From positions 799,001-863,000 of the forward strand of contig NZ_JBGKFB010000001.1 in NCBI RefSeq assembly GCF_041333735.1: a DNA stretch of 64,000 nt. The letters are read 5' to 3'. Below are positions 47,581 through 57,466 of the stretch, piece by piece; position 1 is the stretch's first letter; the number at the start of each line of letters is the position of its first letter. Under the pieces are notes generated by a model. The model was not told the origin of the DNA. It worked only from the letters and a program-made list of their open reading frames with translations, and ran no database searches. The stretch is from Veillonella sp. GTDB lineage: Bacteria; Bacillota; Negativicutes; Veillonellales; Veillonellaceae. The position numbers and the translations under genes were made by a program.

Positions 47581-47994
47581 ATGGACACTAAACAAATCAT
47601 TCGCCATATTATAAAGTTAGTAGCCTTCTTGTATTGGTTTCTTTTTTTGTATCTCGCCGGTCAAATGCTAGGCAGCTGGTCAGACTTTATGACTCGGTAC
47701 AATATTGAAACACCTATCTTCCTTACCTACATAGTGCTGGTAGGCTGTATTGTTACGCCTTATTTGGTGTTTTATTGGAAAAAGCTGAATCCTCGTACAA
47801 AACCTCCATATTTAGAGCGCTGTCTCAGTACCTACATGGACCGTCTAGAGGATCAACATAGTATATGGTTTGATGTGTTATATGTGCTTAAGCTATTGCT
47901 CTACTTTGTAATAATCCTGTGGATGATTTGTATACTATTACTCACCTTAGCAGTTATTGCGTGGACAGTAGTTCTAATTTTACTAAGCAATTGA
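47581..47994 (+). CDS. Small multi-pass membrane protein
   Basis: A 137-residue protein with three to four helices and a loop WKKLNPRTKPPYLERCLSTYMDRLEDQ. It belongs to the same loose group as the proteins at 10169, 13440 and 23621. It is translationally coupled to the TPR lipoprotein. Function unknown. Confidence 0.68.
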   Translation: MDTKQIIRHIIKLVAFLYWFLFLYLAGQMLGSWSDFMTRYNIETPIFLTYIVLVGCIVTPYLVFYWKKLNPRTKPPYLERCLSTYMDRLEDQHSIWFDVLYVLKLLLYFVIILWMICILLLTLAVIAWTVVLILLSN

Positions 47995-48010
47995 TGAGGT
48001 AAATTTACAT

Positions 48011-48388
48011 TTACATTGTTTTCTCTACTAATGCTTCTTGTAAAAGCTGAGAAAAATTAATTCCTTTAGCTAGTGCTCTATCATTAAGCCATGCAGGAAT
48101 AGTTAAGGTTTTCTTTACGGATTTACTATTTTTAGCTAAATCAATATCTGTTTGTACTAATGTAGGATACGTTGTATCCGTACAAGGTAAGTTGCGAATA
48201 GATGTAGGTGTTGGTAAACTCTCCCCATCCTCTAAGGCACCTAAAATATATAGTTCCATTGCCTCTTGGGCATTAGTTACGAGCTCTGTTAACGTTGAGC
48301 CAGTACTGCTAGTATATTCTAAGTCTGGAAACTCAGCCCAGAAACCATCAGCATCATCATGGATTATAGCAGGGTATATAAATTTCAT
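48011..48388 (-). CDS. hicB: HicB-family antitoxin
   Basis: A 125-residue antitoxin. The N-terminal degenerate RNase H-like HicB domain (MKFIYPAIIHDDADGFWAEFPDLEYTSSTGSTLTELVTNAQEAMELYI) binds the HicA toxin. The C-terminal segment KKTLTIPAWLNDRALAKGINFSQLLQEAL is a ribbon-helix-helix type DNA-binding tail. It lies 9 nt after hicA on the minus strand. Confidence 0.92.
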   Translation of the reverse strand: MKFIYPAIIHDDADGFWAEFPDLEYTSSTGSTLTELVTNAQEAMELYILGALEDGESLPTPTSIRNLPCTDTTYPTLVQTDIDLAKNSKSVKKTLTIPAWLNDRALAKGINFSQLLQEALVEKTM

Positions 48389-48397
48389 AGATCCTCC

Positions 48398-48574
48398 TCA
48401 TTTTAGTCCTGTACGTTTTAAAATTGCATTTAATAAGCCGACAGGTACATCTTTTCCGTGTACGGCAATCACTTCAACTTGATTATCCTTTTTCAAACGA
48501 TGATGACTGCCGTGTTGCCGTACATCCTTCCAGCCGTTTTTGAGTAGCAGTTTTAGTAGATCTTTATCTTTCAT
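48398..48574 (-). CDS. hicA: HicA-family toxin (mRNA interferase)
   Basis: A 58-residue dsRBD-like toxin, MKDKDLLKLLLKNGWKDVRQ then HGSHHRLKK. The conserved catalytic His of the HicA family lies in the GSHH motif. It cleaves mRNA when not bound by HicB. The longer frame to 48688 is rejected: AAGGAGAG directly precedes the minus-strand ATG at 48574, and 58 residues is the normal length. Confidence 0.92.
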   Translation of the reverse strand: MKDKDLLKLLLKNGWKDVRQHGSHHRLKKDNQVEVIAVHGKDVPVGLLNAILKRTGLK

Positions 48575-48587
48575 ACGCTCTCCTTTT

Positions 48588-48616
48588 ATAGTAACACGTG
48601 TACACGTATAAAACAA
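48588..48616 (-). promoter_or_regulatory. hicAB promoter and operator
   Basis: Minus-strand TTGTTT (48611-48616), 17-nt spacer, TACTAT (48588-48593). The perfect palindrome ACGTGTACACGT (48596-48607) fills the spacer, the expected HicB binding site. Confidence 0.6.
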
Positions 48617-48669
48617 TTGATAGGAGTTATGTCTTTTCATTTCTAGTCTAACCGTATATAAAGGAAAAC

Positions 48670-48694
48670 AGGGGTGACCATTGGTCACCCCTGA
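48670..48694. terminator. Symmetric hairpin, possible terminator
   Basis: AGGGGTGACCA and TGGTCACCCCT form an 11-bp stem with a single central base. T tails are poor on both sides. It separates the hicAB promoter from the next gene. Confidence 0.45.
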
Positions 48695-48821
48695 CTCTAT
48701 TAGTCACTTGACAAACTAGATGTATGAGTTATGTGCATTAATTCTATTTATATAAATCGTATTGGTATATAATTAAGGTATATAAATCAGGTTCAATATT
48801 GATGAAAGGAGAGAATTCATC

Positions 48822-49721
48822 ATGAAACCATTGGGTAAACGGATTGCAATGGCTGTGTTGTGTGCGGCTACATTGACATCCCCCTTATTGTTGAGCGGTT
48901 GTAGTATGTCGGAGCTATGGCAGGGCACTGAACAGAGTCGCAAGGAAATTGCACAGCGGTCTGAGCAGGATCAGGTACAGTTGTTTAATCAATATGTGAA
49001 AGCCGTAAGCCGATTTAATCGTATGGCTGTAATGTTTGATTATGCAAATAGGCCAACTCTTAATGAGTTAAAAGCGGGACAGCATTTAACTGTATTTAAT
49101 GCACCGAACTTTAAACAGCTACAAAAAGAATTAGAAGAGGCTAAGCAAGCAGGTGTTCCTTATGATGAAATGAAAGAGCCTTTAGATAAGCTACTTTCAA
49201 AATTGAACGAAATAACACCGGTTGCGGAAGAACTTGATGCATATTATAAATCTAAAGGGTATACTACAGATAACTATGCTAAGGAGCAACAATTAGGACC
49301 TAAATATGTTCAGTTATATGAACAATTTATTCCTATTTATGCTGACTTTGATAATTTAATGCATAAGATTAACACGGATCGATTGCAACAACGGTTACAA
49401 CAATTGCGCGATGCAGGTAAGAAAAATGCAGCCACTGCACAAGAGGTTTCTTTGCGACTTACTGCAGTCCTAGAAAAGCTAGATAGTGAAAAAGAACCAG
49501 ATGTAAATGCTATCAATCAAGAGCTACAAGCTATTGGTGATTTAGCGAATGGTATTTCTAGCCCTCAGTATGACACTGTTAAGACTTCTGTAAACTCTAC
49601 GATTGGTGCGATCCGTACCTATATGGGGTCCAAACAAGATAACGATTATAAACATATGGTTGAGGCCTATAACCGTTATATTTCAAATATGAATACAATC
49701 AATATGAATGAATTGGATTAA
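48822..49721 (+). CDS. DUF3829-like lipoprotein
   Basis: A 299-residue lipoprotein, mostly helical. The signal MKPLGKRIAMAVLCAATLTSPLLLSGC has lipobox LSGC. The mature part has the pattern QVQLFNQYVKAVSRFN, YDEMKEPLDKLLSKL, DAYYKSKGYTTDNYAKEQQLGPKYVQLYEQF and DAGKKNAATAQEVSLRLTAV, which fits the DUF3829 family. A close paralogue lies at 57467. Function unknown; likely anchored on a membrane facing the periplasm. GGAGAG precedes the ATG. Confidence 0.82.
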   Translation: MKPLGKRIAMAVLCAATLTSPLLLSGCSMSELWQGTEQSRKEIAQRSEQDQVQLFNQYVKAVSRFNRMAVMFDYANRPTLNELKAGQHLTVFNAPNFKQLQKELEEAKQAGVPYDEMKEPLDKLLSKLNEITPVAEELDAYYKSKGYTTDNYAKEQQLGPKYVQLYEQFIPIYADFDNLMHKINTDRLQQRLQQLRDAGKKNAATAQEVSLRLTAVLEKLDSEKEPDVNAINQELQAIGDLANGISSPQYDTVKTSVNSTIGAIRTYMGSKQDNDYKHMVEAYNRYISNMNTINMNELD

Positions 49722-49816
49722 TAGAGTTAATACGGTTTAAGACGGATACGTTATATATGAGTTAATATAAGTATGAGCATCATATAAGCGTAACTTAGAG
49801 TAAGTATTATATTATA

Positions 49817-49857
49817 AAAAGCTGTATCGAATGAGGATATCATTTGATACAGCTTTT
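49817..49857 (+). terminator. Terminator
   Basis: AAAAAGCTGTATC and GATACAGCTTTT arms, possibly serving both the lipoprotein gene and convergent rarD. Confidence 0.7.
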
Positions 49858-49936
49858 ATGTATTTATAGGCTAGATATAGTTGCTAAAATCTCTTGTGAG
49901 ATTGCATGCAGATAGCAAACGCTTTCTTGTACTTAA

Positions 49937-50827
49937 CTACATTTTTCTAATGGTTGTAATTTGATTTGATAATGAGAACAACACTAAGGCTATCCAGATA
50001 CAACCAAAGGCGATCATTTGTGGTGTGCCAAAGCTTTCACCAAAGTAGAAAATAGCCAGCAACAAGGCAATGGTAGGGGAGACATATTGTAGGAAGCCTA
50101 GAAGGTTGAGTGGCAATAGTTGAGCACCATAGGAGAATAGCACTAATGGAACCGATGTAGTTAGACCGCAGGCTATGAGCAGCATGGACGTATACCAATC
50201 TGTGCCGAAATAGGACCACACTGTATTATCGACCATGGTTGTATAGAGTAAGGCTAGTGGTGTTAATAGCCAAGCCTCAAAGGCGATGCTCGTAAAGGGA
50301 GAGATGAGCAGTTTCTTTTTTACGACCCCATAGAGGCCAAAGGAAACGGCGAGGATCATCGACACTAACGGCAAGGATCCCACTTGATAGGTGAGCAAGG
50401 CGATGCCGATGGTAGCGATGAGGACGCTTAGCTTTTTCGGTACAGATAGAACCTCTTTAAATAGGATGACACCTAACACCACATTAAAGAGTGGGTTGAT
50501 GTAATAGCCAAGGCTCGTGTCCATAACTTGGTTGTTGGCGATGGCCCAAATATAGGTAAACCAATTTACGCTGATGATGACTGATGCTAGCAACAGTAGC
50601 AATAGTTGTGAACGCTGTTCTTTTAGTAGTTGAAAGTCTTTCTTGAACTGTTTAAAATGTAGGCCAAATACGACGATGGCCATGCAAATGCCTGACCAGA
50701 TAATGCGTTGTGCCAGTATATTATATGGTGAAACATGGTTTAGTAATGCCCAATAGAGAGGGAGTAAGCCCCAGATGATATAGCAACTAAGGGCTGTCAT
50801 TAGACCTTTTTTACTTGTGTGCTCCAT
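49937..50827 (-). CDS. rarD: RarD-family EamA-type permease
   Basis: A 296-residue protein with ten helices of the EamA/DMT superfamily and the RarD pattern: KGLMTALSCYIIWGLLPLYWALL, ILAQRIIWS, NWFTYIWAIANNQVMDTSLGYYINPLFNV and LLGFLQYVSPTIALLLAIFYFGE. The name comes from chloramphenicol sensitivity in E. coli; the true substrate is not known. AAGGAGG precedes the minus-strand ATG. Confidence 0.9.
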   Translation of the reverse strand: MEHTSKKGLMTALSCYIIWGLLPLYWALLNHVSPYNILAQRIIWSGICMAIVVFGLHFKQFKKDFQLLKEQRSQLLLLLLASVIISVNWFTYIWAIANNQVMDTSLGYYINPLFNVVLGVILFKEVLSVPKKLSVLIATIGIALLTYQVGSLPLVSMILAVSFGLYGVVKKKLLISPFTSIAFEAWLLTPLALLYTTMVDNTVWSYFGTDWYTSMLLIACGLTTSVPLVLFSYGAQLLPLNLLGFLQYVSPTIALLLAIFYFGESFGTPQMIAFGCIWIALVLFSLSNQITTIRKM

Positions 50828-51056
50828 AATGCCTCCTTGTGATTGTATTTATTATATCACGCATTGTGGGTGCGTTTGTGCGTGGGCTTAGATTTTATGA
50901 TGATTTGTACTCGATTTATAACTCGATTTGCAGACAATGAATACGTATATTTGATAGCGATAAATACGTATATTTGAAAGTGATGAGTTTTTATCATTTT
51001 AAATATGCATTAGTTATAACCTAAAATTTGATACTTATGATTAACTGTTATGTTCA
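50828..51056. other. Intergenic region with two-copy repeat
   Basis: Contains AATACGTATATTTGA twice, at about 50940 and 50963, each followed by similar bases. It is otherwise AT-rich, upstream of the riboswitch promoter. Confidence 0.5.
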
Positions 51057-51086
51057 TTGACTTTGTGCATAATCTTACACTATATT
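51057..51086 (+). promoter_or_regulatory. Promoter of the riboswitch-mutAB transcript
   Basis: TTGACT (51057-51062), 18-nt spacer, TATATT (51081-51086); predicted start near 51094, just before the aptamer. Confidence 0.6.
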
Positions 51087-51111
51087 GGACTTAGAACAAC
51101 GAATATAGAGA

Positions 51112-51300
51112 ATAGGTGTCGCAAGACTTAATAGAGAAATCGGTACAAGCCGATGCGGTCCCGCCACTGTAAGGACGAGCCTGCTTTCAAAAATGTCACT
51201 GGAGCAATCTGGGAAGGCGAAAGCAAGGCGATGAGCCCGAGCCAGGAGAACTGCCTATTTGATAATCACCGTTATGTACCTACGAGCGATAGGAAGGGGA
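51112..51300 (+). promoter_or_regulatory. Cobalamin riboswitch
   Basis: Adenosylcobalamin-type aptamer. Conserved blocks appear in order: GGTGTCGCAAGACTTAATAG, CGGTACAAGCCGATGCGGTC, CCGCCACTGTAA, GATGAGCCCGAGCCAGGAGA and CTGCC. A hairpin region that would supply the kissing loop follows. After the aptamer there is a GGTATGC/GCGTACC stem (51305-51337) and then a true terminator (51354-51382). That suggests transcriptional control of mutAB. Riboswitches of this class usually turn off B12 synthesis, uptake or B12-independent isozymes, so its place before a B12-dependent enzyme is unusual. Confidence 0.92.
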
Positions 51301-51353
51301 TTGAGGTATGCTGGTTTCAGTATTTTTTGGCGTACCTTTCAATAAGAAACCTT

Positions 51354-51382
51354 ACGTGTCACTTTTGGGTGGCACGTTTTTT
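51354..51382 (+). terminator. Riboswitch-associated intrinsic terminator
   Basis: ACGTGTCAC (51354-51362) pairs with GTGGCACGT (51369-51377), one U-G pair, followed by six Ts ending at 51382. It stands between the aptamer and mutA. Confidence 0.8.
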
Positions 51383-51566
51383 GTTGCCCTTGAAAGTGAC
51401 TGTTGAGCGTATGAATCAGGCTTTATAATTATTGAATTACTGGACACAGATTTGAGGTTGATGTGGTCCAAAAACAGGAAAGCTCGAGTGATTCATAGAT
51501 ATAAAACTTCGCAGGTACGGTGCGCTGTTTCTCGGTATGGTTTCGAGTTGAAAAGGAGGCACATAT

Positions 51567-53729
51567 ATGTCTGACAAAAAGACTTCAAAGGATGCTGAAC
51601 GCGATCTATTAGCTCCTGTATCCTTTGATGAATTTGAGAAACCTACGTATGAACAATGGCAGGCAGAGGTTGAAAAGGCCTTAAAGGGTGGCGACTTCCA
51701 CAAGAAGATGTTCACGAAAACCTATGAAGGTATTACGTTGCAGCCAATTTACACACCTGCATTGCATGCAGAAGCAATTCCAAAGGGCGTATACCCTGGG
51801 GCAGGTGAGTTCCTACGTGGCACTAAGGCAAGTGGTTATATTAAAGACTCTTGGGGTGTATCCCAATATGTAGATGACTCTTTGCCTAAAGATGCTAATC
51901 ATGCAAGTTTATACGAGATTGTAAAAGGTGGCACCATTCACAATATCCGCCTCGATGAAGCAACACGTCATGATCAAGATGTGCAAGTAGGCGCATCTGT
52001 TGGCGTTGGTGGTACATCTGTATCCACCATGGATGACTGCAAACAATTGATTGACCGCTTCAATTTGAAGGAAAATCCTTTGTACATTGAAACTGGTGCT
52101 TCTGCAGCCATCTTGCTTGGCATGTTAGCGGCTACAGTGAAAGGCGCTAAAAAACAAACGTCTGACTTGAAAGGTCTCGTTGGTACCGACCCTATCGGTG
52201 TTTTGGCGAAGGATGGTGCTTTGCACATTTCCTTAGATACAGCCTTTGATGAAATGGCACATACTGTTGTATGGGCTAAAGAACAAGCGCCAGAGCTTAA
52301 AACAGTGCTTGTATCCGGCGATGTATACGCTAATGGCGGCGCTAACGATGTGCAAGAGGTTGCCTATGCATTGGCAACAGCTGTGTGCTACGTACGTCAA
52401 TTAGCACAACGCAACATCGATATTCACACCATCGCGAAGAGCTTGATGTTCACATTCTCCTTAGGTGCTAACTTCTTTATGGAAATTGCTAAATTACGTG
52501 CCTTGCGCGTACTTTGGGCTCGCATTATGGAAGCTTTCGGTGCTGAAGAAGCGGATCGCGCTGTTCATGTACACGGCAGAACATCTGCTTTCACAAAAAC
52601 TGTATACGACCCATATGTAAACTTGTTGCGCAATACAACACAAGCATTCTCCGGTGTTGTAGGCGGTTTGAATAGCCTTGAAGTATCTCCATTTGACCAA
52701 CCAATTCGCAAAGCGGACGATTTCTCTCGTCGTATTGCCCGTAACATCCAAGTTATGTTGCAAACTGAATTCGAGTTGCGCCAACCTGTAGACCCTGTAG
52801 GCGGTTCCTGGTATGTGGAAACATTGGCCGCTGAACTCTGTGAAAAAATCTGGGCTGAGTTCCAAACCATCGAGTCTAAAGGTGGCATTATCGCAGCGTT
52901 GAAAGAAGGCTATCCTCAAGCTCAAGTTAAAGCCATCCTCGATGAACGCTTCAAGAACCTTGCATTCCGTAAGGACGTTGCAGTTGGTAACAACATGTAT
53001 GCGAACATGACGGAAGAATTGCTTGATCCAAAACCAGAAAATCAAGAAACATTGCGTCAAAAACGAGCTGCTCAAATCGATGAGTACTTGGCAGGTGCAG
53101 AGGCTGATGCAGTTGTGAAAGCACAGGCTACTCTAGAAGCAAGTACAACAGAACCAGGTGCGTTGATCGGCCTCATCGAACTTGGAGCATTACAAAAATT
53201 GACAATCCGCCAAATCCGTAAGGCTTTAGATGCTGGCGATATTGCTTCTGAAACAATCGAACCAATTACAGCACATCGCTGGACTGAACAATTCGAAGCA
53301 CTTCGCATGCGTACGGAAGCGTATAAACAACGTACGAAAGATAATGTGAAGGTATTCTTGGCTAATATGGGCCCAATCCCTCAACATAAACCTCGTGCGG
53401 ACTTCTCCACAGGCTTCTTCGAAGTAGGTGCTTTTGAAGTTATTAAAAATGATGGCCATGAAACAACGGCTGATGCGGCGAAGGCTGCTCGTGAAAGTGG
53501 TGCCGATGTTGTCGTTATCTGTTCCACAGATGATACATATCCAGAATTAGTACCACCACTCGCTAAAGAGTTGAAAGAAACTATGCCGAATGTAACAGTT
53601 ATTTTGGCAGGGGCACCTCCTAAGGACCTTGAGCCTGTATACCGTGAAGCTGGCGTAGACGACTTCATTTCCGTTCGTGCAAATTGCTACGAAATCTTAC
53701 ATACGTTACAAGATAAGAAAGGGATGTGA
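51567..53729 (+). CDS. mutA: Methylmalonyl-CoA mutase small subunit
   Basis: A 720-residue subunit of the heterodimeric mutase. It has the mutase barrel ([25 protein letters not shown], then [17 protein letters not shown]) and [21 protein letters not shown]. The C-terminal pseudo-B12 domain ([46 protein letters not shown]) lacks the full DxHxxG cobalamin-ligand motif, as expected for the non-catalytic subunit. Together with MutB it interconverts succinyl-CoA and methylmalonyl-CoA in propionate formation. AAAGGAGG precedes the ATG. Expression is probably governed by the upstream cobalamin riboswitch. Confidence 0.94.
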   Translation: MSDKKTSKDAERDLLAPVSFDEFEKPTYEQWQAEVEKALKGGDFHKKMFTKTYEGITLQPIYTPALHAEAIPKGVYPGAGEFLRGTKASGYIKDSWGVSQYVDDSLPKDANHASLYEIVKGGTIHNIRLDEATRHDQDVQVGASVGVGGTSVSTMDDCKQLIDRFNLKENPLYIETGASAAILLGMLAATVKGAKKQTSDLKGLVGTDPIGVLAKDGALHISLDTAFDEMAHTVVWAKEQAPELKTVLVSGDVYANGGANDVQEVAYALATAVCYVRQLAQRNIDIHTIAKSLMFTFSLGANFFMEIAKLRALRVLWARIMEAFGAEEADRAVHVHGRTSAFTKTVYDPYVNLLRNTTQAFSGVVGGLNSLEVSPFDQPIRKADDFSRRIARNIQVMLQTEFELRQPVDPVGGSWYVETLAAELCEKIWAEFQTIESKGGIIAALKEGYPQAQVKAILDERFKNLAFRKDVAVGNNMYANMTEELLDPKPENQETLRQKRAAQIDEYLAGAEADAVVKAQATLEASTTEPGALIGLIELGALQKLTIRQIRKALDAGDIASETIEPITAHRWTEQFEALRMRTEAYKQRTKDNVKVFLANMGPIPQHKPRADFSTGFFEVGAFEVIKNDGHETTADAAKAARESGADVVVICSTDDTYPELVPPLAKELKETMPNVTVILAGAPPKDLEPVYREAGVDDFISVRANCYEILHTLQDKKGM

Positions 53730-53733
53730 GCTC

Positions 53734-55923
53734 ATGTTTAAAAATCCAGACTTCTCCTCTCTTGGCTTGGGATCTCAGTCGCCGACATCTCGCGATGCAT
53801 GGCTTGCTGAACTTCAAAAAGAAACAGGAAAAAGCTTTGAAGATTTATATAATACGACAATGGAGCAAATCCAACTAAAACCTCTCTACACAGAGATGGA
53901 TTATGAAGGAATGACACACCTTGATTACATGGCTGGTGTACCTCCATTCTTGCGTGGACCTTATTCCACAATGTACGTAACTCGTCCTTGGACAGTACGT
54001 CAGTACGCTGGTTTCTCCACAGCCGAAGAATCCAATGCATTCTACCGTCGTAATTTGGCAGCGGGCCAAAAAGGTTTGTCTATCGCCTTTGACCTTGCCA
54101 CACACCGTGGTTATGACTCTGACCATCCGCGCGTAGTGGGTGACGTTGGTAAAGCGGGTGTTGCGGTAGACTCCATCCTCGACATGGAAATTCTATTCTC
54201 CGGTATTCCTCTCGACCAAATGTCCGTATCCATGACAATGAATGGCGCCGTATTGCCTGTCATGGCGTTCTACATCCTAGCTGGTGAAGAACAAGGCGTT
54301 GATAAAAAGGTTATGGCTGGTACGATCCAAAATGATATCTTGAAAGAATTCATGGTACGTAATACTTATATTTATCCTCCGGCTACATCCATGCGCATCA
54401 TCGGTGATATCTTTGCGTACACTTCTCAGTACATGCCTAAGTTTAACAGTATCTCCATTTCTGGCTACCATATGCAAGAAGCAGGTGCTACGGCAGATAT
54501 CGAATTAGGTTACACCTTGGCCGATGGCCTTGAATACATCCGTACCGGTGTAAATGCAGGCCTTCACGTAGATAAATTCGCGCCACGTTTGTCCTTCTTC
54601 TGGGCAATCGGTAAAAACTACTTCATGGAAGTTGCGAAAATGCGTGCAGCTCGTATGTTGTGGGCTAAGATTATTAAGAGCTTCGGTTCTGAAAATCCAA
54701 AATCTATGGCTCTTCGTACACATAGCCAAACATCTGGGTGGTCCTTAACAGAACAAGATCCATTCAACAACGTAGCTCGTACATGTATGGAAGCGATGGG
54801 CGCTGCATTAGGCCATACCCAATCTCTACATACCAATGCGCTTGATGAAGCCATTGCGTTGCCTACGGACTTCTCTGCACGTATCGCCCGTAATACTCAG
54901 CTTTACATCCAAGACGAAACTAAGGTATGTAAGGTTATCGACCCATGGGGCGGTTCCTACTATGTAGAAGCATTGACTGATGAATTGATCCGCCGTGCTT
55001 GGGGTCATATCCAAGAAATCGAATCCCTTGGAGGTATGGCGAAAGCGATTGATACAGGCCTTCCTAAGATGCGTATCGAAGAAGCGGCAGCTCGTCGCCA
55101 AGCTCGTATCGACTCTGGCCGTGAAGCAATCATCGGCATTAATAAATATCGTCTAGATAAAGAAGATCCATTGGATATCCTCGACGTAGATAATACGGCT
55201 GTACGAGAAGCTCAAATCCGTCGCCTCGAACAATTGCGTGCTAACCGTGATGAAGATAAGGTTCAATCTTGTCTCGAAGCGATTACTAATGCTACAGAAT
55301 CTGGGGAAGGCAACTTGCTTGCTCTTGCACTTGAAGCAGCTCGTGCTCGTGCATCCTTGGGTGAAATTTCCTTTGCTGTTGAAAAAGTTTGTGGCCGTCA
55401 TAAAGCGGTTATCCGCTCTATTTCCGGTGTATACTCCAGCGAATATGAAGATGACGATGTTATCAAAGAAGTACGTCAAATGGCAGATGATTTCGAAGAA
55501 CTCGAAGGTCGTCGCCCTCGTATCATGATTGCGAAGATGGGCCAAGACGGTCATGACCGCGGTGCCAAAGTTATTGCTACGTCCTTCGCGGATATGGGCT
55601 TTGACGTGGATATCGGACCTTTGTTCCAAACTCCAGAAGAAACAGCTCAAGATGCGGTGGATAATGACGTGCACATCGTCGGGTTCAGTTCCCTTGCGGC
55701 AGGTCACAAAACATTGTTACCTCAACTTGTGGAAGAGCTCAACAAACGAGGTCGTGGAGATATTTTGGTTGCCATTGGTGGCGTAATCCCTGCTCAGGAC
55801 TATGAATTCCTACGCGAACATGGCGCAGTGGCTATCTTTGGCCCTGGTACAGTCTTGCCTGTAGCGGCTAAGAAATTGCTAGAAACATTGACTAGTCACG
55901 TTCAAGACGAGTCTAATGACTGA
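53734..55923 (+). CDS. mutB: Methylmalonyl-CoA mutase large subunit
   Basis: A 729-residue catalytic subunit. The barrel signature is very strong: [81 protein letters not shown] and PWGGSYYVE. The C-terminal cobalamin domain has DGHDRG, with D605, G606 and H607 (cobalt ligand). The frame extends back to 53677 inside mutA, but ATG 53734, 5 nt after the mutA stop, gives the family start FKNPDFSSL. meaB overlaps the last 8 nt. Confidence 0.96.
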   Translation: MFKNPDFSSLGLGSQSPTSRDAWLAELQKETGKSFEDLYNTTMEQIQLKPLYTEMDYEGMTHLDYMAGVPPFLRGPYSTMYVTRPWTVRQYAGFSTAEESNAFYRRNLAAGQKGLSIAFDLATHRGYDSDHPRVVGDVGKAGVAVDSILDMEILFSGIPLDQMSVSMTMNGAVLPVMAFYILAGEEQGVDKKVMAGTIQNDILKEFMVRNTYIYPPATSMRIIGDIFAYTSQYMPKFNSISISGYHMQEAGATADIELGYTLADGLEYIRTGVNAGLHVDKFAPRLSFFWAIGKNYFMEVAKMRAARMLWAKIIKSFGSENPKSMALRTHSQTSGWSLTEQDPFNNVARTCMEAMGAALGHTQSLHTNALDEAIALPTDFSARIARNTQLYIQDETKVCKVIDPWGGSYYVEALTDELIRRAWGHIQEIESLGGMAKAIDTGLPKMRIEEAAARRQARIDSGREAIIGINKYRLDKEDPLDILDVDNTAVREAQIRRLEQLRANRDEDKVQSCLEAITNATESGEGNLLALALEAARARASLGEISFAVEKVCGRHKAVIRSISGVYSSEYEDDDVIKEVRQMADDFEELEGRRPRIMIAKMGQDGHDRGAKVIATSFADMGFDVDIGPLFQTPEETAQDAVDNDVHIVGFSSLAAGHKTLLPQLVEELNKRGRGDILVAIGGVIPAQDYEFLREHGAVAIFGPGTVLPVAAKKLLETLTSHVQDESND

Positions 55924-57169
55924 TAACAAACGGCCTACCCCGGACGCATTGCATACGACTCAGGATGCTACCTTCACCACTGGTGAAGGAAAGGCCCCTG
56001 AATTAGGTGTAAAAAATGCAAATGCCGAGGGTAGTACCTATCGTCCCGATTGGGTGCCAGAAGATGCGAAGAAAGATGATACCTATGCGTGTCACGTTAT
56101 GAAAGGCGTCAAGGAAATGCACGACGGCCTCTTATCTAGTTCCGCTCATCTGGCTCCGTCGGTACGTCCCGTACAGCGGCGAAAGAAATTAACTGTCGCT
56201 GATTATGTACGCGGTATCGAGCAGGGGGACCGCGTTATACTTTCACGGGCTATTACGTTAGTAGAAAGTAATAATAAGGAACACTTTAAATTAGCTCAAC
56301 AAGTATTGCAAGCTATATTGCCTCGCACGGGCAAGGCGTTGCGCATCGGTATTACAGGTGTGCCTGGGGCCGGTAAAAGTACATTTATAGAAGCCTTTGG
56401 TAACATGCTCATTGAAGCTGGTTACAAGGTAGCCGTACTTGCTGTAGACCCTACGAGCCAAGTCACAAAGGGTAGTATTTTGGGCGATAAGACGCGGATG
56501 GAAACATTGACGAAACATCCTGACGCGTATATCCGTCCATCGCCGGCAGGTGGTACACTAGGCGGTGTAGCTCGTAAAAGTAGAGAGACCATGCTACTTT
56601 GCGAGGCTGCTGGATACGATATCATTCTCGTTGAAACCGTTGGGGTTGGGCAAAGTGAAGTTACCGTGCGTTCCATGGTAGACTTCTTTATGCTCATCGT
56701 ATTAACAGGTGCAGGCGATGAATTACAAGGCATCAAAAAAGGCGTTATGGAGCTGGCCGATGCTATTGTGGTCAACAAGGCTGATGGGGATAACCTCAAG
56801 CGCGCTCTCATCGCTCGTAGCGATTACGATCGGATGTTGCATTACATTCGTCCTGCTACGGAAAAATGGAAAACCCAAGCCTACACTTGCTCAGCCGTTA
56901 CAAAGGATGGCCTCGATGAATTGTGGGATGTAATCCAAGAATTTACTGAACAAGGTAAAGAAAATGGGGTCTTCTTAAAACGCCGTCAAGAACAATCCCT
57001 CCGTTGGGTACGCGATATGATTGACGAACACTTGCACAACCTATTCTTTAATAATGTCGTCATTCAAGGTCGTATGGGCGAAGTGGAAGCAGCCGTCTTA
57101 GATGGTGAAATGAGCGAATCTCAAGCCGTTGAAGAATTAATTGGCGTTTTCGATAAGTCCATTAAATAA
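55916..57169 (+). CDS. meaB: Methylmalonyl-CoA mutase-associated GTPase MeaB
   Basis: A 417-residue G3E-type P-loop GTPase that loads and protects cobalamin on the mutase. Walker A is GVPGAGKST from residue 148, with [41 protein letters not shown] (switch regions and Walker B) and VNKADGDN (base specificity). The C-terminal dimerization arm follows. About 95 residues precede the usual family start ([15 protein letters not shown]). This polar extension is not part of typical MeaB and has unknown use. It overlaps mutB by 8 nt, so the two are cotranslated. Confidence 0.94.
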   Translation: MTDNKRPTPDALHTTQDATFTTGEGKAPELGVKNANAEGSTYRPDWVPEDAKKDDTYACHVMKGVKEMHDGLLSSSAHLAPSVRPVQRRKKLTVADYVRGIEQGDRVILSRAITLVESNNKEHFKLAQQVLQAILPRTGKALRIGITGVPGAGKSTFIEAFGNMLIEAGYKVAVLAVDPTSQVTKGSILGDKTRMETLTKHPDAYIRPSPAGGTLGGVARKSRETMLLCEAAGYDIILVETVGVGQSEVTVRSMVDFFMLIVLTGAGDELQGIKKGVMELADAIVVNKADGDNLKRALIARSDYDRMLHYIRPATEKWKTQAYTCSAVTKDGLDELWDVIQEFTEQGKENGVFLKRRQEQSLRWVRDMIDEHLHNLFFNNVVIQGRMGEVEAAVLDGEMSESQAVEELIGVFDKSIK

Positions 57170-57274
57170 GTAGATAGCTACATACCTATTTGATAAGCTG
57201 GCATAACTTATCTATTAAGACACTCCGATTAGCTATCATACTGATTTAGACATATAAGATGTATCCAGAAAAGG

Positions 57275-57335
57275 CATAGTATAAACATTACTATTGGGTT
57301 TACCCCAATGGAGATGTATACTATGCCTTTTTATG
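57275..57335 (+). terminator. Terminator of the mutAB-meaB operon
   Basis: AAGGCATAGTATA pairs with TATACTATGCCTT, with an inner ATTGGG/CCCAAT stem and a T5 tail. Confidence 0.8.
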
Positions 57336-57466
57336 TGCTTGTGAAAGCATATTCATGAAACAAATTTCATAAAAAATACGGTTGATACTTTCATAAATAA
57401 CATATATGATATATAATTTAATCATGAACTGTTACTTGTGTGTGTGATTAAAAAGAGAGGTTCATT

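Noticed and set aside
48398..48688. Longer 96-codon HicA frame
   Set aside because: The ribosome binding site and normal family length place the start at 48574; the extension covers the promoter and operator.
51153..51428. 91-codon + strand frame across the riboswitch and terminator
   Set aside because: The sequence is explained by conserved cobalamin-aptamer blocks and a terminator; no ribosome binding site.
52494..53075. 193-residue minus-strand frame opposite mutA
   Set aside because: Complement of a well-conserved mutase subunit, no start signals.
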